Below, in pieces: positions 10,540 through 21,062 of a stretch of 64,000 nucleotides of DNA. Origin of the DNA: Syncephalis plumigaleata (lineage: Eukaryota > Zoopagomycota > Zoopagomycetes > Zoopagales > Piptocephalidaceae); assembly GCA_025201365.1 (NCBI GenBank), contig JAIXMF010000001.1:806001-870000 (forward strand), written 5' to 3'. Numbering within the stretch: the stretch's first letter is position 1; the number at the start of each line of letters is the position of its first letter. The notes under the pieces are model-generated. The model saw only the letters and a list, made by a program, of their open reading frames with translations. It did no database searches and was not told the DNA's origin. A program made the translations under genes and the position numbers.

Positions 10540-13500
10540 TTAATCGCGCAGTGCACTGTCATAGCGTCCCACGAGTTTTACCAGCTCTTTTCCTGTAAAT
10601 GTCATGGATCGTGCCGCTTGCTCATCGGTTACAGGAAGCAATAACCGAGCGAGATGTGTGGCGAGGAAACGATCTCGCGTAGACCGACCCGGTCGATCAG
10701 CCTCGCCTACAGGCGCATTCGAGGGTAGGGTACGATCCCGTTGTTCGCGGATAATTCGCGCTCGTTCCTCGATCATGGTACACCATGCAGACTGCCGATC
10801 TCTGGATTCTACGCTAAATGAAAGCTTAACAGCACGACCTTGGCCCACAGTTGCTTCTCGCCATGTGCCCAGATCGAGTCGAGACTTTGTACCTATCGGT
10901 ATGTCATCCTCATCTTCACCATCGCTTGCCATCTCTCGATGAGGTAGAATCGACGGTATTTGAAGGGGTCCACTCGTATTGGAATGATTTGTGTGATGCG
11001 ATTTACCACTCGTATCTTTGAGCGTATAATCGTTCACGTCTTGTCCCGATGGATGTCTTGTCATCTGCAATAATGAAGCGGGATGTGCCATGGCTGCCGG
11101 TAGATCCTCCAACGAGAAGAGTGTTGACTCGCATCGAATTCTAAAAGCCCAGCGCATAAATGATCGTTCCACCGAGAGTGTCCGCGGTGGAATGGGCGAG
11201 TAGCGTGTGGCATTGGCGCCTATAAGCTCGAACGCTACGACGCATCGTCCCACTGATACACCCGTCAGTGTGATGCGTGCCTCACGATTCGCCGTGAAAT
11301 CGAGGATATCCATCGAGGGCTTGAGTCCATTCTCAGTTACCACGTAGAGTTGCAAGTGCGGGTCAGGCTGTGGCAACTGAATAATAATCTCTGTGCTCGG
11401 TACACGCACGGTAACTCGAAGCGGGAACGTCCCTACAGATATCCAGAGTCGACCACTAGGATCCACGTCTTCCCTATCACCAGATGAATTGGTAGTTGCT
11501 GCTGCTGTTGGTGTAGTCGATGCTGCTGCTGCTGCTGATGATGATGATGATGATATATTGATTGTTGTATCATTTGGTTCATCTAAACGTATAGGACGAA
11601 TCCACGTTGATTCAAATGTATGTCGTAATAATAAATCGGGAATCACCAATGGTCGTCCGTCATCCTCGCGATAATTGGAAAAGTGACGAGCGAATAGTTG
11701 AGCAAATCCTTCAAATCGTGTAATATCTAAATCACCTATCAATGCTGTCGTTGTTGCCGTATTACGTCGACTTGCCATAAGCACTGTGTACACGAGAGCT
11801 ACAGCGCTACGTCGACCTAATCGATAGTCTGGATTGGCCATACGCCACCTATCAGCAATCAGGATAATGCAACGTGCTCGTGCCTCGGCATCATCGCTTG
11901 CTAGCTCGCACTTCTTGTCATTAGCATTGTCAACTGGACGATGTAACTCCCACGTTCCAGCGAATTCAGCTATATTATCGGTGTTCGTTGCATCAAGTCG
12001 TATTGTTGATCCCGATTGCGGTGGCAAGAGCATATGACCACCGAGTAAACGAAGTAGGTCAGGCAACGGAATGCCATGAGCGGGTAGACGCTCTAGAAAT
12101 GCAGCTAACACCGGCGTGTTCTCTGGTCGTGACAATAGTTTGCCTACATTGCGTCTGTCTAATCCACGCGTACGAAGCAAGAATCCTGCAATACTGGCCG
12201 CGTCATGACGTAGCAGATTCCGCTTAACTAGTTGATGTATCGCACGGTAAGGATGCTCGGGGAATTGACGAACCGCTTTACGTACTTCGGGATCTAGTAG
12301 TTTCGCTAGATCCGGCGGTGACATTGCCTCTTCACGCATCATTGCCATACTTACATCGCCTAGCGGAATAATGGCGCGACATTGGAATCGACAATCAAGA
12401 TTGCACGACGCCAGTTGCTGTCCATCGGGTAGGATAGGCTTGACGATGATCAACAAGTCGGGGAATAGGAATAGCATTCTATCCTTGACGGTTCGTGATG
12501 TGATCACTTGCAACACAGGACCAAATCGTAGTAGACGACGTTTCTGCATACCACCACCTAGTTCTTCGGTTGCAGGTCGATGCTGCGGTGATAATGGACT
12601 ACTTAATGGCTCATATATACCATCCTTAACATCACGATTGAACGGTCCAATATTGGTGTTTACCGCACTGGTTTTCACGTGAGATTCCTGTGGTCGTGAG
12701 CATCGTATACTATCCTCACTACCACGACGTACACTTGAGTTTTCCGACGATACAACGAAATTCGACGGTCGTGGCCGTTCAAGTGATCGTGATACTCGTT
12801 TGCGTGCCATTGTTGTCGTTGTTGCATTGGCAATATGTTGATTGGGTGAACGACCACGCGAGTTTCCTTGTTTCTTTACTAGACGATCAGGTTTTACCTT
12901 CACACCTTGCGTGTACTGTTGATTCTCATTAATTTCTATACCTAATACACTGAATTAGTTATTATTACATTTGACTACCTTACTATTTACATACCATGTG
13001 TCTTTATAATTTTATGCGGTTTAGATGTAGCTGATGGACCGCTATTATTCGATACCGATTTATGCATCTTCGCACCATGATATAGATCGGTATTATTAAC
13101 CGGTTGCCGCTGTGCCTGAGTAGAGGATGTACGATCGTCAGGTGTCCTAGAACGAGTAATGGAGTGTGATGCCACTTGAGGCTGTACCGCTGTAAGATTA
13201 GGCGCCGATGGATTGCGATTATGATTGGAACCAATGATTGGTAGATTAAGCATGGGATTTGAACGACTTGTAGCAGCCTGTGCATATGTCTTAACATTCT
13301 TAGATGACTGATTGACTGAGCTATGATCCTTATGACTATGACTATGACTATGATGATGACTATGATTATGACTATGGTTAGATTGATCAGGAAACAGTTC
13401 TTGTCGCGATAAATATACATCCTCCTCTGGACTTGCTGAGAAATTGGAACCAACCACTGGCTGCTGTTGCTGTTGCTGTTGCTGTTGTTGTTGTTGTTTG

Positions 13501-14847
13501 TTGTTGTTGTTGTTTTGACAAGAAACCTCCTTCATTGAATGGCTGCAAAAGTGAAGAGAACGATGTTCCACTAACATCCAAGGGTGGCAAGTAAACAGGA
13601 TCTGATAATGATCGATCGGATGATACAATATCCGATGACAAATTGGGAAGGCGCAACAATTCGGGTGGATCGTGTAATTGCGGATAGGAACGTGACTGCG
13701 GTGCAGGAATGGGCAGTACTTTATCCTTGCCATTGTCAATTTGTCCAGAATAGCCAGAGGCAATACGTGTAATAGCCCGTATGAAACCAGGATTACTCTT
13801 ACCACTGGATAGTTCCTGTCGTTTACCGCCATGCTGTTGTGTGTTATGCATTGCTGCAACAGTCTCTTTATTCGCACCAAGGCTTTCGTATCGTGTTGGC
13901 AAGGCCGACTGATTAATACATTGTAGCTCAGGCATGGAGGGCGATCTGGCCACAGTATCATCAAGTTGCTCGACGTTGGCACTATAAGCTGGGTCAACGA
14001 CTGCACGCGGCAATCGTCGATTCGTCTCGCGCGCACGACTAGATGGCGCCGTTGGTGTACGAGTAATGTCGTTTGTACTAGCAACCTCTTTGGTTGGTAG
14101 GACCCCGGTGGCTGCAGGACCTGTTACTGATCGTCGCACTGGTGCATTCGCCTGGGTGCGACGTGTCGTCATTGCAGGCGATATTCGGGATGAATTCATG
14201 GTTGGCGACTCGGGCGCAACAGCCGCGAGTATACTCGCCCATTTCTCGGGCGATCCGCTTAAGAGTCCTCCTTGACAATCCTCCTCCTCGTCTGTATCTA
14301 GCTCGAAACTCTCTACCGCTTCACCGAATCCCCAACCTGTAAATGCTCGCGCATTCGGATTACCGCCCAATGTACCGGCAATCCTCGAGCTCCACATAGA
14401 AAGCGGGCTGGCAACCGACCGCATAACATCAACACCTCCACGTGCCGTAATATAATCGACTGCGCTCAATGGCTGTTCAAACGGCGTGCGTGGACTAGTA
14501 TCACACGCTCCTGCTTCATTAACTGTTATGGGTACTGTCGCGGATTTGTTGTCAATGTTCATGTGTAAAGTCAATGGCTTACGAACATGTGTCGCTGACG
14601 TGGCATTGCTGTCGTTGTTTGCGGGAGTTGTCACGTTGACATGTGCTATATCTTTTGGTGCCAAGTGTCCGGTGCTAGTGTTGAATCGCGGTAGAGACAG
14701 TGGTGGGCGTGATGATGTGATTGTTTTTGAGTCTATATCTAATGTGGACGACGTGGCTACGGCCAGATGATTGTTATCCGTTGCATTCGCTGTATTAGCG
14801 GCAACAGCCGTAGTTGCTGTATTAGCACGAGGCCGAGGTGTTGCCAT
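10540..14847 (-). CDS. Large protein with degenerate SEC7-like domain
   Basis: Two exons, 14847-12995 and 12941-10540, encode about 1,418 residues. The N-terminal half is low complexity (Ser/Thr/Asn, a poly-Gln tract, a His/Ser repeat). The second exon holds 'DRMLFLFPDLLIIVKPI', a PH-like strand, then a SEC7 fold: 'HPYRAIHQLVKRNLL', 'AASIAGFLLRTRGLDRR', 'NVGKLLSRPENTPVLAAFL'. SEC7 ARF-GEFs have a catalytic Glu in 'FRLPGEAQKID' and a second motif near 'LNTDLHN'. Here the equivalents read 'MLLPPQSGSTI' and 'LMASRRNTATTT', so both are lost and exchange activity is doubtful. A PH-like block ends the protein ('KLSFSVESRDRQSAWCTMI'). Within the poly-Gln tract (about 13480-13510) the frame shifts by one base; total exon length is one base over a multiple of three, so an extra A in the repeat is likely. 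The family is close to fungal SEC7/PH regulators, exact orthology unknown. Confidence 0.7.
13466..13515. repeat. CAG/CAA (poly-Gln) tract in the SEC7-like gene
   Basis: Read on the minus strand this is a run of CAA and CAG codons with one base out of register in the middle, where the reading frame changes. Confidence 0.8.
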
Positions 14848-17594
14848 GTTATTGTTGTTGTTGCTTTAATGATTGTATTTGTATATTATAGATATGAAAT
14901 GCTTAACGTTCAGTATATCTCACCAATAGCTCGAATTTATGGTGTTGTAAAAGATACTAAAATCTACTATATTGTAAAAATATTAATAACAATGACCAAG
15001 TTCATACCCAACAATCAGGCTCAGTAGTTTAGACGTATACCCACCTGACTAACCGCAATATCATAGACACCCTGGATATAAGCCTCGACCACACATAAAC
15101 CGAACGGAAAAAAAGGCCAATATAGTTCACAACAGGCCGCCGACAAGGATTTCAGGCGAGAAATTCAACCAAGGAGAAGTATTAGTAAACAACAAGTTAC
15201 CACTGGAATGCTCGAATGCAGTCGTTTTTAAGAGAACACCGTGCTACACACACGCGCGCACACACGGACACATACAGATGTTTAAATAATAGCTAATATA
15301 AAAAAGAAACAGCTGCTGCAGAGTCGGCGATTGATGAGATGAAGGAAGGGTGAGAAAGGAAAGAGGGAGAACAAAAGAAAACTCAAAGTCAGGGGAAGTT
15401 CTCGTATAGTACAGTGTTTTTCCATCCAATTTGCGCATTTATCCTTTAACTTTTGCAGATTATTAATGGATAGATTTACACAATTGTTAACATCATTATC
15501 ACTGTAGAAATGCCAATTGACATAGCACGATAATGATAACAATTCAGTATTAGTAATGGATCCTATATTGATAGCGATAACAATTATTTATTCATAAAAC
15601 AGAAGGCTAACTGCGCAAATTGGATGGAAAAAGCCTGTAAGCGCAATCGCACCACGCATCACAAACACGCATACAAGCATATCCATCACATAGAACATAG
15701 AACATACCACTGTGTTGTATAGTTATTTGTGTATTTATTTATTTATGTATATATATATACATATGTGCAAATGTAAACTATAGCTTGTATTGAAAACAAT
15801 GTAAAAGAATGAAAGAGTATAAGGAGACAGCTTGCATAATACGCTGATTAGGAATATTGCTCGGTTTTTATTGTTGGCCATTATTTTGGCATAAGATTAA
15901 TAAGGAATAGTCGATATTACACGAGTGTAGAACATGAATGGAATGGAATCAAAGAAGATGTCAACATTAGATGAATATAGATTTGCCTCAAAATAAATAC
16001 GTATATACGCGTATATATACATTCTGTCCATTTGCTAGAAAGATATGAGCACGTCGATCATGCCAGGGTAAAGAGATCAACAAACATACAAATAGATGCG
16101 CGTATATGTGTGTATGTATGTATGCAATATGTTATAATAAATTGTTCAGTTAATGTACTAGCCATAAATAGCTCGTGCTTCGGCGTTGTTGTCCCGTATA
16201 TTAATAGTTGCAGCGCATCATAATAATAAAAGAGTTGACCATCAACTTATAATTTTACTTGTATGCATCATTCAATCAAGCAAGCAAGGCCTATTTATGT
16301 TGATCATTTAGTACTACACCATCGATAGGCGACACTTGGATGATTTTATCAGCTGTTCACATTAAAAGAATGGTTAGGAAAGAAACTGCTAGTAAATGGC
16401 TCATTTCTCATTACACTGACGTGATTATCATTAGCCTAAGGCGTTATCAGTCCCAAGTCAAACTAATAACGACACAGAAAGTTAGAATGATCATAAGTAT
16501 TGTGACTTTATTCTACTGTGGCTGTTCATGCATGTCATTGTTGTTGGCGTTGTTGGTGTTGCTGCAGCAGAAGAAAAGATCATGAAAATATGAGATGGAT
16601 TAGATTGGATGTCACATTGTAACACAAGCATATGTCTACACACCTCGTCATTATCCGTTTCTTCATCAAGAATAAAGGCCAGTTAACAAGCACGCTCCCA
16701 TTTGTCGCAGATTGTAGCGTGCGTTATTCGTATCAGGTTTTGTGTTGTTTTCCGGATAATACGTATAACAATGAGAATGTGCTTACATGGCTGCCACCAC
16801 CTTCCAAGAAGAAGAAGAAGAAGAAGGAGAAGGAGGAAAAACATTCACTATACGGAACATTGCCAAGCTGCCATTCCTGCGTCATTTGAATTGACCCATT
16901 TCACTAAATGGAATGTGTAACAGAAATCTCGTGACATTGTACGGCACAAATGATGTAGCTAAGGCCAATAGCGGTAAATTTGAAATGTCATTTCATTATT
17001 CAAAGAATGAAATGACGTGCCCAGCATTAAGGAACACCAGCTCCTATTCTATAGAGGAAGCGAAATACAGCCTATGTCATCCATATACAATATGAAAATA
17101 GAATAATGACACGTGTTGACCTGCAGGCTAACTGTATGATCAAGGGTCACCTGCTTATGACTAGCAATTTTGCTCGGCCACCAGTAGGTACATAAAGGCC
17201 GCGTTTTTATCGCTTCGTAGTGTGTTTGGCAACCAACATCAATTGTTCTATCGCTTCCATTATTCTCATTCCTTCATTCATTCATTGATTCATCCATTGA
17301 AAACCAATTCGTATTTTTGCTCACACTCATTATCTTTACGCTCGTCCTTACGCTTAACGTCAACACTTCCATCACGGTTACTGCACCCGATACCCCATAC
17401 CCGATACCCATATCCGATACGTTGAATAACAACCGCATCAACAACAAACAACAACCAACAACAACAATCCACGTCCTAGTCACCGAATCTTTTTACGTTT
17501 CTCCGTTGCTATCCGCTTGTTTTTATTTATTTGCAATTTTCATTCGATTTTGTCACTGTCGTTTTTTACTTTAACATTCCATACTATTTCCAAC
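14848..17594. other. Gene-poor region, about 2.7 kb, containing a MITE and a pyrimidine-rich leader
   Basis: No convincing coding gene on either strand; the open frames are short and of low complexity. It contains the MITE copy at 15412-15637. The last 370 bases (17217-17594) are rich in C/T and lead into the M28 peptidase, so they are probably its promoter and 5' leader. A TATA-like acataaagg sits near 17190. Confidence 0.55.
15412..15637. mobile_element. MITE with Tc1/mariner-like ends, copy A
   Basis: A 226-bp non-coding element with terminal inverted repeats. The left end starts CAGTGTTTTTT and the right end, read inward, starts CAGGCTTTTT. Both continue with the same 16 bases CCATCCAATTTGCGCA and then a similar short stretch. 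It is flanked by TA on both sides (15410-15411 and 15638-15639), which fits the TA target duplication and CAG start of Tc1/mariner elements. A second copy lies at 32652-32880. There is no transposase inside, so it would depend on a partner elsewhere. Confidence 0.8.
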
Positions 17595-18818
17595 ATGTAT
17601 TACGGACATGCTATTTTGGCTGTGTGCGCACTATTGGCTGCCACCAGCGTGTACGCCGCACCTGCTAACCCAACACCCGCTAAGAATATACCGGAACTCC
17701 CCTTTAAACCAAGCAAGTTCTCGCCCGAAGGCTTCCCAATAAACGAGAAAGGCGATGAATTCCACTTAATTGAACAAGAAACGAACCAAGCCCCAGTATG
17801 GATGTCCGAGTCGCAAGTCTGGGATATTAAGAAGCAGAACAAGGACTTTATGGACGTGACCCTCCAGCCTAATCTAGCCGAGAAAGCCGAGGAAGTGCGT
17901 CGTGCTCAGGCCATGGCACGCGGCTCTCGATTTGCCCCCGATGCCGCAGGCACACTAACTCACGTTAGCGAGGCCCAGCCAATCGTCGACAGCTGCAACA
18001 CCACTCTGATGCAATCGGTTCTGAATAAGCTGGTCTCCTTCCACAACCGATACTACCGCTCGAAGACCGGTACCGAGTCGGCCAACTGGCTATTCGGTGC
18101 CGTGCAAGACGTGGCCAAGAACGCGAAGGACGGTGTCCGAGTCAATGTGACCCAGTTCAAGCATCAATTCAATCAGCCGTCGATCATTGCTAGAATTGAG
18201 GGTGAACAAGGTCAAGACGAGGCCGTGATCATTGGCGCTCATCAGGATTCCATTAATTTGGATGATCGCATGAACGGCAGAGCACCCGGTGCCGATGATG
18301 ATGGCTCTGGTACCGTCTCCGTTATCGAGGCATTCCGCGCCTTGATTGACGCCGGTTTCAAGCCAAAACGTCCAATCGAATTCCATTGGTATGCCGGCGA
18401 AGAGGCCGGTCTATTCGGATCACAGGACATTGCCGCCAGCTACCAGAAGGCAGGTCGCAAGGTAGCCGGTATGCTTCAGCTGGATATGACCGGTACACCA
18501 GCTCAGGGCCGTCCAAACGAGATCGGTATCATTTCCGATAATGTCAGCTCCGAGCTTACCCAGACTGTCGAGAAACTTGCTGGTCAATTCGTGCCAGACG
18601 TGACGAGCAAGCGATTCAAATGCGGCTACGGTTGCTCCGACCATTCTTCATGGACCAAGGCCGGCTACAAGAGCGCCTTCCCATTCGAGTCTGCCGGTTT
18701 GCACGACAACGATAACATCCACACTATTGAAGATACCCTCGATAAAGTTAGCTATGAGCATGCCCTACGCTTCAGTAAGATTGCCGTAGGATTCGCCGTT
18801 GAGTTGTCGCTTCAATAA
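17595..18818 (+). CDS. Secreted leucine aminopeptidase 1-type metallopeptidase (M28E)
   Basis: Single exon, 407 residues. The ATG at 17595 gives a signal peptide ('MYYGHAILAVCALLAATSV', cleavage after YAA), then a propeptide with 'APVWMSESQVWDIKKQNKDF', then the peptidase domain from about residue 135 ('CNTTLMQSVLNKLVSFHNRY'). All dizinc ligands of the family are visible: His in 'GAHQDSIN' (about residue 216), Asp in 'GADDDGSG' (about 234), the Glu pair in 'YAGEEAGLFG' (about 269-270), Asp in 'LQLDMTG' and His in 'NIHTIEDT'. Two Cys in 'FKCGYGCSDH' should form the family disulfide. It removes N-terminal residues, often Leu, from peptides outside the cell. Codon use is biased to C-ending codons, suggesting high expression. 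A more diverged homologue lies at 40741-41937. Confidence 0.92.
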   Translation: MYYGHAILAVCALLAATSVYAAPANPTPAKNIPELPFKPSKFSPEGFPINEKGDEFHLIEQETNQAPVWMSESQVWDIKKQNKDFMDVTLQPNLAEKAEEVRRAQAMARGSRFAPDAAGTLTHVSEAQPIVDSCNTTLMQSVLNKLVSFHNRYYRSKTGTESANWLFGAVQDVAKNAKDGVRVNVTQFKHQFNQPSIIARIEGEQGQDEAVIIGAHQDSINLDDRMNGRAPGADDDGSGTVSVIEAFRALIDAGFKPKRPIEFHWYAGEEAGLFGSQDIAASYQKAGRKVAGMLQLDMTGTPAQGRPNEIGIISDNVSSELTQTVEKLAGQFVPDVTSKRFKCGYGCSDHSSWTKAGYKSAFPFESAGLHDNDNIHTIEDTLDKVSYEHALRFSKIAVGFAVELSLQ

Positions 18819-19119
18819 GCGCGCTCGATTGATGACTACATTCCACCGATGCTAACTTATCGAGAGCTTTTATGTCATGATATAATGATGTCAGTAATGC
18901 TAATAATGTCAAAAATAATAATAATAAACTATGGTAAAACACTGTAAATCTATCAAGTCTATCATTAACTATGATTAAGTTGAAGTGTACTTATTCATCT
19001 ATCTACTAATTTATTGTTTGTCTGACTTTTTATCAGAAAACTAAAGGCTTATGCTTTTCAGCTTGAGTGCCATAAGCCTACACTTGTCTCCGATGCATCT
19101 ACGCAAGGACCTGTTTTTT
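18819..19119. other. Short intergenic region after the M28 gene
   Basis: AT-rich 3' flank with aataataaac near 18920 as a likely poly(A) signal. Nothing else recognised. Confidence 0.5.
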
Positions 19120-19356
19120 CTATGTACTCCTTTGAGATAAGCTCTTTAGTACTGCTGGTAAATGAAGGTTGACTACTAGATGAATATGTTCTTTGTAAGC
19201 TGGCGTGATTACTAGGGAGTCAGCCTGCGTGTTATATTCAAACTTGTTGACACGCTCATTTCGCACACTAGCTGGGGCTGCGTGTAGCGGTTTCACATTA
19301 GCGAGCACTACAATCAGGCAGATAGCAGTTGCGAAAAGAGTAATGAAACGAATCAT
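19120..19356 (-). CDS. Small secreted peptide, unknown
   Basis: A 78-residue frame with a convincing signal peptide ('MIRFITLFATAICLIVVLAN', cleavage probably after LHA). The short mature part, ending 'LPAVLKSLSQRST', has no cysteines and no motif I recognise. It starts at an ATG in AT-rich DNA and is divergent from a weaker 65-codon frame at 19391. It could be a secreted propeptide, an effector-like peptide or a chance frame. The signal peptide is the only real support. Confidence 0.45.
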   Translation of the reverse strand: MIRFITLFATAICLIVVLANVKPLHAAPASVRNERVNKFEYNTQADSLVITPAYKEHIHLVVNLHLPAVLKSLSQRST

Positions 19357-19932
19357 GATTGCGTAACAAAGTCAGTAATATAATGATAGTATGGTGATGA
19401 TGCTTCGTTCAACTAGGAAAGCAGCAATCGGTGTGGCGATAATCATGACAACTGTATCTAATGCTTTTATAGCGACAAATAAAAATGATTGCACCTATAT
19501 ACAATCTGTGTCAATGGTTGGCGGTATAGCCATGTGGCTTTCTACTTTTCTTCACCAGCCATACACATGGAATAGCTTCGCTATTTAGATCTCGATGCTC
19601 AATAAGGGAATGTACAAACGATTACACGCGATATTGACTAAATTCAACCAGGCCGAATTACCATTATTGTACACACAGCTACAGAGTTGAGCGTAAACAC
19701 AGCAATACTAAATACAGGATTTAGCCGCCATATTATTGCAATGATATTTTAATGGAAACTAATATGCATCACTTTGCACGTAGCTTCCGAGCGTGTAGTA
19801 AGCATGTAAAAATAAAATTGTTATTAGCGTATAGCATACTCCACACAGTGCGCCATTCTCCAACGCTACTTGCGCATCTCTTCATTACGCAATCTACATG
19901 CAATTCAGATGTAGCAAAAGCAAAAAGATCAG
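19357..19932. other. Intergenic, about 575 bp
   Basis: A 65-codon frame at 19391-19588 begins 'MVMMLRSTRKAAIGVAIIM' and has a signal-like N-terminus, but I do not consider it supported. Just downstream of the tRNA on the minus strand is a run of five T (complement of 19922-19926), suitable as a Pol III terminator. Confidence 0.45.
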
Positions 19933-20003
19933 TGCGTAGTCGGGGAATCGAACCCCGGTCTACCGCGTGGCAGGCGGTAATTATACCACTAAACCAACTA
20001 CGC
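19933..20003 (-). tRNA. tRNA-Gly (GCC)
   Basis: The 71-nt gene folds as a full cloverleaf: acceptor stem GCGTAGT/ACTACGC with discriminator A, D arm containing the A box (TGGTTTAGTGGT), anticodon arm ACCGC-CTGCCAC-GCGGT with anticodon GCC, and a T arm CCGGG-GTTCGAT-CCCCG holding the B box. No intron. It lies 8 bp downstream of the 5S rRNA gene on the same strand. Confidence 0.95.
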
Positions 20004-20011
20004 ATGTTGAA

Positions 20012-20129
20012 AACTACATTACCCGAGATTCCCGCGTGGTCTCCCACCGCAGTACTAAGGGGGCGCGGCCTGGCTTAACTTCGGAGATCGGACGGGATCC
20101 GGTGCTTTTCAGGCGCTATGAACGTAGTT
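20012..20129 (-). rRNA. 5S ribosomal RNA
   Basis: About 118 nt on the minus strand with the conserved core ATCCCGTCCGATCTCCGAAG and TTAAGCCAGGC, then TTAGTACTG, GGTGGGAGACCACG and GGGAATCTC, in the canonical order. The ends AACTACGTT and AATGTAGTT pair to form helix I. The internal Pol III promoter elements lie within the core. A four-T run directly follows the 3' end, before the tRNA. Dispersed 5S genes outside the rDNA unit are known in several fungal lineages. The exact ends are inferred from helix I. Confidence 0.93.
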
Positions 20130-20329
20130 GTTTGTAATCCGCTCCTGTGATATATGAACTTCACAGTAGGATTTCCTCACTTTAACGAATCTCCACCTAG
20201 ATTTGATCACGTGATGATACACTTGCTCATTACTACGTCAGGATCTATAACGATCACCCACTCGCCTCTTATTCCCTTACACAAACAATCAACAACCACC
20301 CGACGATTCAACATAAAGTAGCATTCGCC

Positions 20330-20503
20330 ATGCTACGCTTCCCGCTCATCAACAAGTACTACGCGAACTAGTACATCTTCGACTAACTCGGCAAAGATGC
20401 GCTGTAGCAAACTCACATCTACTGCTGGTACCTCTTTACATTCATAGCTGTTCTAGCTATATAAGCGTACTTACATTTATACGAAATAAAGACATTATCT
20501 TAT
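20330..20503 (+). pseudogene. Decayed small-protein gene (possible mitochondrial membrane protein)
   Basis: From an ATG at 20330 the reading is 'MLRFPLINKYYAN', stop, 'YIFD', stop, 'LGKDAL', stop, 'QTHIYCWYLFTFIAVLAI', stop, 'AYLHLYEIK', then aataaag. The codons are strongly of the C-ending kind used in highly expressed genes here (CTC ATC AAC AAG TAC TAC GCG AAC). The piece contains one clear hydrophobic helix. All four interruptions are TAA or TAG, one base from Gln, Lys or Glu codons. The leader (acacaaacaatcaacaacc) resembles a fungal 5' UTR. I read it as a recent pseudogene of a small, highly expressed, one-helix protein. I do not recognise the parent, and chance remains possible. Confidence 0.35.
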
Positions 20504-21062
20504 CACACACTTACTCATCGAACAATACCCTCTACTCTACAATTCTCTCAACTTATCATAGTGTCTTATCTTAACACGAGCTCTCGAATCTATCGTAACA
20601 TTATTTCAGGCAGAACAAATTGCCGCGTTACATGTTATTTTTTCAGCTATGTGATTGGTATTATATTCATCGTAAAATGGCCAAAAAACGCCGATATTGC
20701 GTTTTTAATGGTTAATTTGTATATTATGATGATCATAGAGTATAGTAAGCAATAAAAGAACGGTATAAACATATAATAAAACGGTAATAAAGATTAAATG
20801 AAATAATGTGTATAATTTACGCGTATAATTCGTGTAACACCATAGTAATATCGCATAAATACCGCGCACAACGCCGTTCGAGAAGCGCTATTGCTTACTA
20901 GTAATTGATTATTTCATTTGAGCGTTGCATACTAAGTCTCATTATAATAAATATGTTATGGCAGCGTAAAAAGAAATACGAGGTTATAGTTAATGGGAGT
21001 GAATAAAGGGCAGTAATCACATTAGTACACTTATTAATACATATTTTTTAATAAATGGTAGT

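Noticed and set aside
12987-14084. A 365-codon minus-strand frame overlapping the SEC7-like gene
   Set aside because: Only its downstream half is genuine; it is the same gene after the one-base shift in the poly-Gln tract. The upstream half is the shifted shadow of the real frame.
20330-20503. Reassigned stop codons (UAR read as Gln)
   Set aside because: All well-supported genes in the window end in TAA, TAG or TGA at the expected C-terminus, and none shows in-frame TAR at conserved Gln positions.
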